A stretch of DNA of 64,000 nt, from the NCBI GenBank assembly GCA_021209875.1, contig JAGYVD010000006.1, positions 2,480,001-2,544,000 of the forward strand, in the 5' to 3' direction. Position 1 is the first letter of the stretch, and every line of letters begins with the position of its first letter. Below, piece after piece: positions 39,701-51,999 of the stretch. The stretch comes from Rosellinia necatrix (lineage: Eukaryota > Ascomycota > Sordariomycetes > Xylariales > Xylariaceae). The notes under the pieces were generated by a model. That model was given only the letters and a program-made list of their open reading frames with translations. It was not told the DNA's origin and searched no databases. The position numbers and the translations under genes were made by a program.

Positions 39701-42700
39701 TAATATAAATAACGTTATATAAATATAGCAGAACAAGTTTAACAATAAGCCTGCACTAAAAAATTAATAACTAACGTCTGCTAAACTTTATTTATAATAT
39801 TTTTAAAATAATTACTAAGTTATATTTAAATATATTAAATAAAGCTTGTAATAATACTATAGTTTTTTGTTTATTTTAATTTTTTTGCACTAAATATTTT
39901 AATATTAATTACAATTATATATAATATTAACATTATAAAACAATTAATTTATATTTTTATTATAACGCTTTTAATTATTATAAAGTTAATTATAGTTTTA
40001 AAAGTTAAACATTTATATAATATATAAAAAAAAATTATAAGCAAAAAAAATGCTTTTATTTTATATATCTTAGTAAAAACACTTTTAATAAAATTAATGC
40101 TTTAAACTTAAGCTAAATTATTTTAAATATTTTATTAAATATTAATGCTATTAATAAGCGTGTTTATTATTATATTTAAAACGTTTTATATATTAATAAA
40201 ACAGAACAGATTAAAATATAATATATATTAATAACTATAGCTTATATTATTAATTTTATAATTTTATAAAACTTTATTATTAGCTTTATTAAAATTAAAT
40301 AAAATATATTTAAATATATTACATTATATAAAATTAACTATATATGTTCTATCAGCATAAATATAATAAACAGCTACTGTACTACTATTAAAATTAATAA
40401 CATTTAATACAGCCGCTATAAGTTTTATGTTAAGTATAAATATTAATATTATATTAACGCTACTAACGGTTATATTATATTTGCAGATATAAAAATTAAA
40501 TACTCTGTTTTTAAATAACAGCTAACTATTATTAAAATTAGCAAACAAAAGATTTATCGATAAACTAAAAATAAAAGCTATAATAATATAGCTAAAGCAT
40601 TTTTATACCTAGTATTACTAATAAAAATACTAATTAATACAACAGCTAATATTAATAATATTTATTACACTTATTATAATTTAATAATAATTAAGCTTAT
40701 TAACTTATATAGTAAAAACTTTATAAATATTTTAAAAAATATTAATACAGCTATAACTATGTTAAATCTACTTCAGCTGTTCTAAGTAGTATTATTTATT
40801 TATAATAATAAACTTAAACAAGTTGTAAATATTTTTATTAAAAAATAAAAACTTTATAACGTTAATTTATATAAAACTTTATTTTAAAACGCTAAAAATA
40901 ACATTTTTAAAATATTAAACAAGCTTATTAATTATTTTAACATATATTTTAAACAATAAAAAAAAACTAACGTGTATTTAAAAATTATTAAAAAATCTGT
41001 TTGTTTATTATATAATATTACTTATAAATTTATATTTTAAAAAAAAATAACAAAACTTATTTTTTGCCGACCTATATATATAATAGCTATCCTAATACTT
41101 AACCTAACTAAACAAAAATATATAACTATATAGCTAATTATATTATTTAATTTTTATAATTTTTTATATTTTTAATTTAATAACGTTTTAAAAATAAAAT
41201 TTTAAAACGTTAAATATATATTACTATAACTTTTAAAAGCTATTTTTAATAACATAAAAACTAAACAAATTTTTATTTAAAATATAATAAAAGCTATATA
41301 TATAAAACATAATATTAATAATAAGTTATAAACTTATTAGCAAGCTTATATTATATAATACTTAAATATTATTTTTTTTTAAAAAGTAGAAAAATAAAAT
41401 TTATTAATATTTAAGCAGTATAAATGCTACTACGTAAAATAAACAGCAAAAAAAAAAACTACTTAAATTATAAAACATATATTATTAAGCAAATCTATGC
41501 TTTATAAAAATTAAATTATTTGTTAGTACTAACTATAAAAGTATTAATTTTATTAGTTTATAAAACTGTTTATATTTAATTAAATAAAAATAAGAATATA
41601 TTAATACTATAAAATTTATTATTTTTGCCCTAGCTTATTTATATTAGCAAAAAAATAAAAACTTTTATACTTATTAAAATTAAAATTTTTATAATTTAAA
41701 TTTAAAAAACTATAAGCGAATATATTTATAAAAAAGCTTGCATAGCATAAAAATAAATTAAACGCTATTATTAAATTTATTTAATTAATATATAAAAATA
41801 CCGCGCTAGCTAAAATAAAAGCTATAGCTAAAGCAATAATATTAAGCGATATTATAAAAAAAAAGTTAATTTTTTATCGATATTTAATTAACTTTAATAA
41901 TAAATATATAAAATATTATAATATTACAGCTTTTTTAGCAATATAATATCTGCTTAATCGTATTAACAGCAAAAACGCTGCAAAAAACGCAAACTTTATT
42001 GCAGCTATTTAAAAAGTTAGCATAGTTTAAAATAAATAAGTTAACATTATTAAAAAATTATAAATAAATAAATAGAATAAAAAACAAAAAAATTTTAATA
42101 AAAATATTAACGAAAATATTAACAAAAAAAAAAATATATAAAATATTAAATAATATTATCTAAGTTAATATTAACATATAAAAAACAATAATAAAAGCAA
42201 AATTAATATTAATATATTTTAATATATAATAAAATATAATATTAATGTTGCAAAAATATTAAAACAATAAAATATTATAAAAATAAATCTAATTGCTTTT
42301 TATAAAATATTTATAATTAAACAATAAATAAAAAAGTTTATTATAAACAATTTTTAAGTTGTATTATATAGCTATAAACTATTAATAAAATGTTTAAAAA
42401 ATAAAAAATTAGCATTAAAATATTTTTTTTTTAAATTGCTACTATAAAACGCAGCAGACTAGCATAAACTTAAAACAATATAATTAATATTAGTTGTTAA
42501 GCAATAAATAATCTATCTTTTATATTTTTATAATATATTAGATAATTAATTGCTATTTTAATATTAAAGCTGCGATTTTATAGCTAAACTGCTACTTAAT
42601 TATATACGTATTATAGCTGTTGTGCTTAATTAAAATAATAATCAGCTTAATAATATTACAGCTTTTTTATACGTAATATTTATAAAACTATAACTAATAA

Positions 42701-45229
42701 AACTATTTTATATTATATATGTTTTAATTATAACAACAGCAACAGAAAAAATATATGCGGACTTTATTAATATATATAGCGATAAAAACTTTATTATTTT
42801 ATTTAAGCTAAAAAAACTGCTAGTAGAAGTTATATAACACAGTTAAACAGCGTTATATAAAAAAAATATTATTTAAAGTTTGCTTAAATTAATTAAAACT
42901 GTTATAATAAAATATTTAAAACAACGTTATATATACCTAGCTATATAATATATTTTAATTAATTTATAAATTTATTAATAGAACGTAGCGCTATAAAAAA
43001 AACAAGTAAAAACTATATAAAAATTATTAAAACAGTTAATTAAAACGTTATATTAATAAGCTAATATTATAATTTATACTTTTTTATTATATTAATTTTA
43101 AATATTACTATTAATTTAATAATAATTTAAATTAATAAAACATTTTATATTATTAAACTAAATATATTTATTTTTTAATTAAATAGCTTAAAATATTTAT
43201 ATAAATATTTTTAAATAATTTTAAATAAATATAACTGCTAATTTTTTTAGCATTATTATATATAAAAAAAAACCAAAAAACTAAGCTTTTTAATTTATTT
43301 GCTTAATAAATAAAGCTTTTATTAGCAGCTAAAATAAAATAAGCTAAAGCAGTGCTAGTTTATAGCTTAATTATTAATTATAAAGTTAAAAAAGGAGTTT
43401 TTTTATTTATTTCGCAGATATTTTATAACAAGCAAATAAAAAAATTTTATACTAATTATAAAAATCTTATAGTATTATAAGCTTAAAAATTCTTTTATAA
43501 ACTAGCTGTATTAAATATAAAAAAATTATCGATTTTTTTTAATTTTAAAAATAATTAAAACAAAGCTTTAAACAGTATTAATATTTATAATATAGTTTAT
43601 ATAAACTATATTTAAAATATTATTGCTTTTATTTTTGTTTTTAATTTAATATATTTATTAAAACAACAACTAAATATTATAATTATTACTTTTTATAAAA
43701 TATAAGTTATAGTTCTGCAGCAAAAAATAAACAAACTATTTAAAGCTAAAATATATTACGATTTTATTTAAATATATATAGTTTAAAAAACTTAAAGTAA
43801 TAAATCCGACATTTTTATTGCTAATTTTATTTAATTTAATAAAACAAGATTTATTAAAAATAAACATTTAGTAATTATTATATCGACTTGCAGATTATAT
43901 ATAAATATTTAAATAAGTAATACTGCTATATAAAACAAAAAAAATTAAAAAAACAGATTTATTAAATAATTAATCGAATTAAAATTATATTACCTCGAGC
44001 AGGCCGCAATTTAAACATTTTTAAAAAATAAATAAAACAATAAATATTATTATTATAAAAAAATATATAAAAATAACAAAAATATTATACTAAACTTTAA
44101 TATATTAATTATTAAGCAGTATATTATGTTTAAAATTATATAAAAATAATTAAAACTTTAGTAAAATTATTTGTTACGTTAAAACAACTTTAAATTATTT
44201 AAAAATAAAGCTAAAAAGCTATTTAGCTAAATATTTATTTGTATATTATTAAAAGTTATAAAATATTATAAAAACTTTAAAAAGTTAAAAATAAAAAGTT
44301 AAATAATAATAAGTTTTATAAAGCTTAATTTTATAAAGCTAGCTTAAATATAAGCTTAATTTAAAACCTGATTAACTATAGAACAAAAGAAAATTAAATA
44401 AATAAAAACTATTGCGTAAAAAAATAAAATTAAATATGTTTTAAAAAATGTTTAAATATTTTTTAATTTTTATAATAACATGCTATAAGCTTTAACAATT
44501 AAGCTAATTAAAAACTAATCGTAAAATTTTTAATTTAAAAATTAATTAATAATACTTTATTAAAAATAAAATAAAAAATAGCTGATTATATTATTAAGTA
44601 ATATTTAACAGCAAAATATATTATTAAATTTTTATTATATAACATTTAAATGCTAATAATCTAACTAGCGTATAAAATATATTATATTTATAATAAAAAT
44701 AATATAGCGTTATTATATATTTTTATAATAAATAAAATATAAAATATAAAAACAACTAGTTATTAATATAAAACATATTATGCTGCTTATAAAATATAAA
44801 TTTTAATTTATATATTAAAAAGCAGTAAATTTTTGTTATAAACATATATAACTAGTTTTTAATATAAGCATTAACATAAAAACAAAATATTATTATAATA
44901 ATATTTAAAACTATAATTAAATATAATAATTTTATAACTATAATTAATAAAAAATAATAGTAATTTTTAATATAATTATAAAAACTTATTTATTAAAATT
45001 AAAATTGCTTCTGTTATTAATTTTATAATAATTAATATTATTAATTTTATAACAACTAAAATTAAAATAGCTTTTATTATTAATCCTGCTACTATAAATA
45101 TATAAAGTTTTTTAGTTAAAATTAATATAAAAAAAAAACTAAACAAAAATAATAAAAAAAGCAATATAAGCAGTAATAAATGTTTTAATAAATAATTACA
45201 AAAACATAATTAAATACAAAAAAAAAAAT

Positions 45230-45475
45230 TGTTAAAATATAGAAGTACAAATTAAAATATAAAAGTATATTATTTTACGGACCTACTTAAAAATCTACTA
45301 ATAACCTACTAGATCTTTTATGCTTTTATTTACGAACTGCTGTATTACTAGCTTCACTTTTTTTTTTACCAACTAAGAAATTAAAGTTATATATTGGTCC
45401 TAATTTAGAATCCTTGTCGTATTAGCTGTAGCCAGCAATACAATACTATTATTTTACGTGCCGCTGGCCCTTACA
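45230..45475 (+). repeat. Right LTR of the 14.9-kb element
   Basis: Starts TGTTAAAATATAG and ends CCCTTACA, followed by TACCG. Here the inner (left) part is mutated and the outer (right) part nearly intact, mirroring the left LTR. A mutated A-rich stretch before 45230 is in the position of the polypurine tract. Confidence 0.95.
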
Positions 45476-45480
45476 TACCG

Positions 45481-46047
45481 CATGCTTTAACAGCTTTCCA
45501 AGGCTTTACCAGAAGACATTTCTATGCAACCACACCCGGTTGTTAAATTAGATACTCGTAACATTGCTGTATTAAACATTTCATTCATTGGTAGCATCAG
45601 TGACAAAACGTTCTACATCTTCGGTGGCGTCAACATCATCGGTACTCTACTCGGTAAGCGCTATAGCCTGATCACAGCGAGAAACGCTGAGCTAACCACG
45701 ATGCAGTCTAGGCTCTCTATCCCAAATATAACTAGAATTGGATTAATTGGCTGGAAATGAATGAGTTTGCGCATTTTAACGCGTGCCGCGATGGGCGACC
45801 AAGCCATAAATAACTAGCAAAGTAACACCGGTCTAGATACTGAGGGGGATCGATGTCGCCTTGAAAGCTCCGGCAATTGTTGTGACTGAGCCAAATCTCT
45901 CGTTCCTCAACCCGAATAGAAATTACAATGCTAATCGTAACAATAGTATCTTCAAATTTCATTCACTCGCCTCCAATTCCCGTACTAGTGTCAAAGACGG
46001 TCTTATATTCTCCATTCCGTCTACTTCGTCGACCGTCTTACTCCCCT
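45481..46047. other. Spacer between LTR element and ankyrin pseudogene
   Basis: No recognisable gene. A 78-codon plus-strand frame at 45524 starts with ATG but shows no domain. Confidence 0.4.
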
Positions 46048-48169
46048 TCACTTAAATCTATCTGCTACCTCATATTGGTGCTGCCAATTATCGCATTCTC
46101 CGTCACCGCTATCCATCGTGGTATCAATCGCTGGGCCATCTTGTTCATCCCCCTCAGAGCCAGTGTCATAATCTACGTCCACCTGGAGTAACAATTCCTG
46201 ATCTTCGTCCGACCAGCCTGCATGTTGTTTCAAAATATCCGCCACGACAGTGTGGCCTTCTTTAATTGCCAGTTTAACTGCTTTGATAAAAACGACGGCG
46301 CCATCAATCGCTAGTTAGAGCCCTTGCTACCAGCAGACACTCCGACCTGTCGAGCCTTCCATGTTCTGCAGCTCCCTGAAGCGCAGTTCTACCGCGATGC
46401 CGCGATGGTGGTGCATTGACTTGAGCACCTTCATCGATCAAATATCTGGCAAGTTCCAAGTCGCCATTTATGGCGGCTAATTGCAAGGAGGTTGCCCCTT
46501 CTATATCCGCAGCTGGACTATTAACGTCTGCTCCAGCTCGAATGAGACAATCCACAATCTCCATGTTTCCATTTCTCGTAGCTATTTGAAGGGTAGATCG
46601 ACCAAGCGTGGATTTGGCGTTGGCATTTACATCAGCTCCAGCTCGAACAAGACAATCCACAATCGCCGTTGTGCCATATTCCACAGCGAGTTGGAGGGGA
46701 GGCTGATGCCATGAGAATCCGGTGTTACGATTCACGTCCGCCCCGGCTCGTACGAGATAATCCACAATGTCCAACCTTCCCTCTTTCACAGCTTGTTGGA
46801 GAGGAGACATCGTAGATTGGCTAGCCGCATTTACGTCAGCACCAGCTTGAACGAGCCTGCGTACAATGTTCAAGTCCCCCTTTCTCACTGCTGTATGGAG
46901 GGTTCTCCGACACATAGTCCTCTGCCATTAGCGTCTACTCCAGCCGTCAATAACAGGTCAATTAGGTTTTCGTTGTCATTTCTGATGGCACATGCCAAAG
47001 GATGGAATCCCTGAAACTCTCCATAGTTGTAATCGCCATGTTGTGTATGACAGAGAAGGGCTTGCACAAACGCACTATTGTTGAAGGAAGAAGCGACCCC
47101 CCATGTAAGTTCATCGGCGCAAAACCCACTTCTCAAAAGCTGGGAACACGCCTTGAGCGCATCAGAGCGCATCGAAATTGCTACTAGAGCTAGTGGACTC
47201 CCACGGGGCCATCCATCGCGTGAGCCCCATGGACCTAGTTGATATTTGGTGCCCATAAGAGCAAAGCGCCCCTTGAAATCTTTCGCAAGTGACAATGGTC
47301 CAGTGTGGCAAGATGGCGGATGGGCGAGAAGAGTTTGTAGAAGAGCTAGGTTGCCAGACGTGGCAGCAGCCGCGATTGCTATAATTTGTGTCAGCAGGCC
47401 GATTTGACATGAGGCTTTGGATCATTGAATTGTTTCTCATCCAAATCGCGGCGTATAATGCACCCGCACTGTAAATGCTAGGTTGAATATAGAACAGTTC
47501 AGCCGCCGGCGCGTTGTCCCGTCCTAAAATAGCCTTCTCGAGCTCGTTTCGATATTCCGTCTTCATCACATTGCCGCCATGGTCTTGCAAGAGGGCCACA
47601 ACTTTCTACCCCTTGAGACTGACTGCACTGTCGACTTCTCCGCCAAGAAGTCGCGCACCTTTCAAGAGTAGATAAGATATAACACTATACAGCTGGCCAG
47701 ATTGACATTGGCCTCCTTGAAGTGCGCGCTGGAGCGCTGTTTTTCCTTCTCCTTCCAATGCACTCGGATCAGCCCCGGCCGTGATACTTGCTGCGAGCAA
47801 CTTCAAATGCCTGCATTCTGCGGCTATACTGAGTTCGCTTCCAGCAAGCTTTGCTCCAGCGCTAACCAATACGGCAGCACAGCTTAGGCCATTTAGGTCG
47901 ATGGAATAGCTTAATAACCAATTGAGAGGTGCTTTCACGACTGGAAAGTAGAAACGTTTGTCAAACCGACGACGGAACTGGATCGCTTCGTCCTCGGAAT
48001 CAAATAGTGGAGCGGCGTTGATGTCAGCACCTTTCGTAATCAAAAACTCTACCACGGATTGATGTCTACCATAGCAAGTAGCATGAAGAGGGGATACTCT
48101 AGCAGGGGTGTGTGTATTAGACGCACTTTGTAAAGCCAGGAGAAGTTGGCAAGTGCTCAAGTGGCCGAA
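46048..48169 (-). pseudogene. Ankyrin-repeat protein pseudogene
   Basis: A minus-strand reading of about 700 codons broken several times. From 48169 to 47162 one frame contains ankyrin repeats (SPLHATCYGRHQSVVEFLI, TKGADIN) and an in-frame TAG at 47608-47606. Near 47390 the reading passes to a second frame (IAIAAAATSGNLALLQTLL), near 46910 to a third that holds five strong repeats (TLHTAVRKGDLNIVRRLV, QAGADVN and so on). Near 46310 it passes to a fourth, ending with an acidic tail (LLLQVDVDYDTGSEGDEQDG) and a stop at 46048. Upstream in frame there is a TGA at 48172-48170, so the 5' end is also lost. Ankyrin arrays mediate protein binding and in fungi often sit in large incompatibility-type proteins; no NACHT or other effector domain is visible. 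The stop could come from a C-to-T change at CAG. Confidence 0.8.
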
Positions 48170-48459
48170 TCACGCTGGTCGCTCAGTTTAGGTCTTTTGG
48201 GACTCATTGGTTGGTATGTTTTGAAGATGCAGACGCGACGAAAAGTTGATATCTCCTGTATAGGAAAAGGCAAACTGGACAGTGAATATTAGGCACGGGT
48301 CGCTATACTTGGGCGGGACACAGAACCGGACAGATTCGAAGGAGTAAAGAAGATGAGAACGAACGCTTGAGGTAGGATGGATTGTATATCTCTATTTGAG
48401 GCCGAGTGGCCGAGCGAAATCCACGCCAATCATTGCGGTGCGTTATGAGTAGGTAGAGA

Positions 48460-48800
48460 CCAAAATCTAAAATGGCCTTCGTCTGGTATAGACCTCCGTA
48501 CCCCGACCAAAACCAGACGAGACCCCATAATCTCTCAGCTGCAAACCTGAGTGGCTACAAGCCAAAATCTGAAAGCACTAAAATGGAGCTTACATGCGGC
48601 CCTAAGCTCGGTGGGCTGGCTGCTGTCGTTCATAACCGATTGGCAAGCCCCCAGAATCTGAAGGCACCTGAGGCTCGTCGGATGGTCGGTGTACTTTCCA
48701 GTCCCATCTGATAGGATGGCTCCCAGAATCTAAAAAGCATTGCATCCTGTCAGTGACTATGGCGAGATGCCATCTATTGGCACCGGAATCTGAAGACGGA
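48460..48800 (+). repeat. Interspersed CCAGAATCTGAAGGCAC motif family
   Basis: Related words occur at about 48460, 48561-48578, 48647-48668, 48719-48741 and 48779-48800, each about 60-100 bp apart. The last four have TGGC 5-10 bases upstream. Copies read CCAAAATCTGAAAGCAC, CCAGAATCTGAAGGCAC, CCAGAATCTAAAAAGCA and CCGGAATCTGAAGAC. This may be a strongly diverged tandem repeat with shrinking unit length. Confidence 0.5.
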
Positions 48801-49017
48801 TTTGGGGCTCTGTAGTTCTCAGGCTTAGACATCGGAATATGTAGAGGAATGCAAACCCTTAAGCTTTATTAAAGGCCGGTTCTTCTCCCCCTCGATGGCT
48901 CTTGAGATGTTTCCCTTCTCATCCTTCCTTTTTCATTAGACGGGGATTGTTTAGGAGAGAAATCGCGACACCCACCGCCTAGAGGATCTAGGACACAGCG
49001 ACCGGCTGCAGAACACC

Positions 49018-49116
49018 ATGGGCATACCGAGTAGCCTTCTGGGGCCAATTCTAGGCGGCCTCCTGGGTTTCTTGGGAGCTGTTGGGGCTGCCGTCATTAC
49101 CTTCCTTCCCGCCTAG
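49018..49116 (+). CDS. Possible 32-residue hydrophobic peptide or first exon
   Basis: ATG at 49018 (context CACCATGG, favourable) opens a 32-codon frame ending TAG at 49116. The product is Gly/Leu/Val-rich (GPILGGLLGFLGAVGAAV) and would form a single membrane segment. It could be a tiny membrane peptide or the first exon of a longer gene; I see no clear splice donor just before the stop and no recognisable continuation. Weak call. Confidence 0.25.
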   Translation: MGIPSSLLGPILGGLLGFLGAVGAAVITFLPA

Positions 49117-50587
49117 CGGGAACGAGTACACTGGATAGACGAGGAGCGCACCGGTAAGCCAGCGCTTCCCAGTCTGGTTTTTCATGCGTGCTGAAAGTTC
49201 ATAGATGATGACCGCCGTCACGAGCTAGGTCATATCCAAAACATTGACGGCCTCCCTCATCGAGGGACCAGCGGCGCTATGGATAATGTGCACTAAAGCC
49301 ACCGCCGATGAGTTGACTTTTCGAGATTCACCGAAAGTAAGTGGACAGGGCCGTTTAAGTGACCTCGGACACGCCGTTGTAGCTAACCCCAGACTTGCGA
49401 TAGTTGATTTTACAAGGGGCCACAAAGAGGAGTGTTTGGGACCGAGCAACCTATGTTTTGATCACCGATGATAAGACACCTGTAAACCCTTCGACAGCTC
49501 GATTGGCATGAAATCTTTGGCTACCTTTCATTCGCGGCTTACGGTCTTGTTCGATGATCGGTGCGGCGGATTGGGCTTTTCTGCATACTCCACCTCATCA
49601 TATAAAAGAGCTAAGCTTTTCCCAAGGCGAGAGAAGTCTTCTCCGGTCGGCATAAATATGGAAGTCTCCGTTTCAAATTCGACGTATTGCATAAATCGTC
49701 TCTCTTATCCACCAGGACACTAATAGGTACCTATCAATCCTAGTATCAGTACTGTTGAGACGATTGTGTTCGCATCTTATCTTGTCCCTAGACGATTAAA
49801 TATATCGGTTTGTTTTTGGTTATTCTCACTACCAAAAAGGAGGTTGTTATAAACGTACTCCACCGGTGGCGAGCTGTTGCAGGGGTAGATAATAACCTTA
49901 CCTAAAGAGGTTAGGTACTTTACTGCAACCACTTCCGTTTTCCAGCCCCCGCCTAGGTAACATCTCTGTATGTAGGTACTGTCCACAGTAGACCCCACGC
50001 AAGCTCAAACGGCAGCGCATGTGTGACGGTGTGACCACCAAACGCGACCACGTATGTTTGTACTGGTCTGTACTACTGATCCGTATAGGTAGCAGGCAGG
50101 TGCGATACGCTCGCAGACAACAGTTAGCGTCGTCGTCGCCCGTCTGGCGTTGATCCGATCTCCCAACTTTCATGCACGTCGGACGATCACCCCTGTGATG
50201 CATTGCTCCTCCTAGCTAACGCCATCCGCGTGCCAGCCAGCCAGTTCCCCTCCATCCTCCCATCTATCTCCCCTCGCATCTGCCCTCCCGTCTGCCTCCC
50301 CTAACCCGCACCTCTCGAATTAGTCGACGATCTAACATCCCAACCTACTTATCCGTCTGGCACCTCTGCATCTGCTCTGCATCCTCTCTGTTCGTCCTCC
50401 ACGCCCCCTCCGCCCTCCCCCCTTCATTTCGACACGAAGAGACGGCAGACAGCAGCGCAAGGGGCCAACACAAGAGACAACGAACACCAACACCAACACC
50501 AACGCCGACGCCGACGCCGCACCAGAAACGGAGACGACACAGTAGACTACTGCATGCCACGTACCCGTCAACATCGCTGGTCGCGCC

Positions 50588-51999
50588 ATGCCTGACCTCA
50601 ACTCCATCTCCCCGACCCCACAGGGCCCTCCTGCTCGTGTCCGGCGCGCCTCCGGTCCACAGAGCACCCAGCCCCAGCAGACACCCCGACAGACACCCCA
50701 ACAGACACCCCAACAGACACTTCAGCAGCAGATATCACCACCTCCCGCGGTGTCGCCATCGTCTTCTCTCAATATACTCCCCTCCAACCAACAAGCCTTC
50801 CACGACCTTCCTTCCTCCTCCTCCTACCTCCCTTCGCCGCCTCTTCCTCTCGCCAGCAGCATGGCTCACCCGCCCATCCCAGGACAAGACAACACTGGTG
50901 TCGGCGCCGGCCCTGGTCCTCTTCGTCATCCACGTCCCCTGACTGCTGCCGAGCTTCATTCGCAGTTGGAACAGGAACAGGAACTGCTCGTATGCCACTC
51001 TCTCCATTCCCCAACCCTCTCCTGCCGTGTTTTCCCGCTGCTAATCCTCGGCTTCAGGTCAATCGCCTATCCCGAGACCTCACGATGCTCCGAATGGCAC
51101 AGAACTCTTCTGTGGTGTCCAACACATCGTCCACGAGCGCTTCGGCATCTGCCATAGATCAACTACACCCCTCCTCTTTCACCGATACCCACTTTATGTC
51201 CGGCCCTGGCTTCCCTGTTCCCACGAGCCGCCGACATCACCGGACTAGTTCCAGTGCCAGCGCACGCAGTCTGAGCCAAGCAGCTACCCAAGGCTCGTCT
51301 TCTGCCCCGATTCCCATCCCGCAATCGCATTCGGGAAATGCCGCCTCCGTCCTAGAGGCCGCGCGGAACCCTCGCGGCGCGGCCGGGATGAGTCGACAGA
51401 ATAGCACGACCTCACATAGGAGCTCGTCGAGCCGTAACCGTTCTCCGCAGCCCTATATGAGCGGCTCCGGCTTTTTGCCCTCTTCCCACCCCCAGGATTA
51501 TACGTCAGGGTATTTTCATCGTGATCGTACCTCCTCGAGCGCAAGCGTTGCTGCGACGCCCGGATCGGAGCTCTCGCCAGGCCTCATGCCAGCCACTACG
51601 CGGTACGAGGAGGCAGCCCACTATAGGAACGAGTTAGACGCCGCTAAACGAGAGAATGATTCGTTGAAGAAACGGGTGAAAGAGCTCGAGAGGATGCTGA
51701 GGGATCGCAGGGAGGGCGATTCCGGGCTTGGGCGGGTCAGGAGCGAGAGTACTAACACTACGAATAGCGTTACCATGAGCGGGACCACCGGCGTCGGCGG
51801 CGTAGTGGGTGGCGGTACGGGAATCGCAGGTGGCCGCCGGGAAGAGCGCCGATCTATTTATCGTGCCCCCAGCTCAGCCAGTATTACGGGTAGCGTTGCG
51901 GTGGGTGTGCCCGACGAGGAGTTGAGAGTAGGCGAAAGCGCTGCGACAACCAACGTTTCTCCAGAAGCCGCACAGGCGCGATCACAAAGCGCGAAGTAG
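50588..51999 (+). CDS. Ser/Pro/Gln-rich fungal coiled-coil protein
   Basis: Two exons, 50588-50989 and 51058-51999, encoding 447 residues. The 68-nt intron has GTATGC, a TGCTAAT branch and TTCAG; splicing joins LEQEQELL to VNRLSRDLTMLR, making one helical segment at about residues 121-147. The N-terminal 110 residues are low complexity with TPQQ repeats and Ser/Pro runs. A second coiled coil lies at about 317-351 (YRNELDAAKRENDSLKKRV then KELERMLRDRR). The C-terminus is Gly/Ser-rich. Proteins of this layout occur widely in filamentous ascomycetes without a known function; a scaffold or regulatory role is plausible only by analogy. It has no basic DNA-binding region next to the coil, so it is not a bZIP factor. 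The gene looks intact. Confidence 0.85.

Larger units (their letters stand above)
30542..45475 (+). mobile_element. 14.9-kb LTR element, hypermutated, with Ty3/gypsy relics
   Basis: Bounded by 246-bp LTRs and flanked by the 5-bp duplication TACCG at 30537-30541 and 45476-45480. The interior is almost pure A+T. Reversing transitions by eye on the plus strand shows Ty3/gypsy reverse transcriptase near 35720-35875 (an ETAF..LYY-like stretch, then YIDD at 35851-35862, now Tyr-Ile-Asn-Asn) and integrase near 37760-37900 (an STAYHPQ.DGQTERV-like block). A typical element would end near 38.6 kb; instead another 6.6 kb precedes the right LTR. That part includes a Gag-like stretch near 39.72-39.84 kb (FDDEPALRD, LTSAGLYL after correction), so a second, nested element is likely. 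No frame is functional. Confidence 0.85.
48173..50587. other. Gene-poor interval upstream of the coiled-coil gene
   Basis: Contains the interspersed 20-bp motif family at 48460-48800 and a possible small peptide frame at 49018. Several other frames at 49225-49723 show no domain. Bases 50220-50480 are strongly C/T-rich, the expected promoter and leader of the gene starting at 50588; the leader includes an AACACC/GACGCC hexamer run at 50483-50520. Confidence 0.45.

Noticed and set aside
48400..48440. tRNA-like D-arm sequence (GAGGCCGAGTGGCCGAG)
   Set aside because: No matching acceptor stem, anticodon arm or T-arm (GGTTCGANTCC) follows at the right distance.
50588..51999. bZIP transcription factor for the coiled-coil gene
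   Set aside because: No basic region with the N-x7-R signature precedes the heptads.
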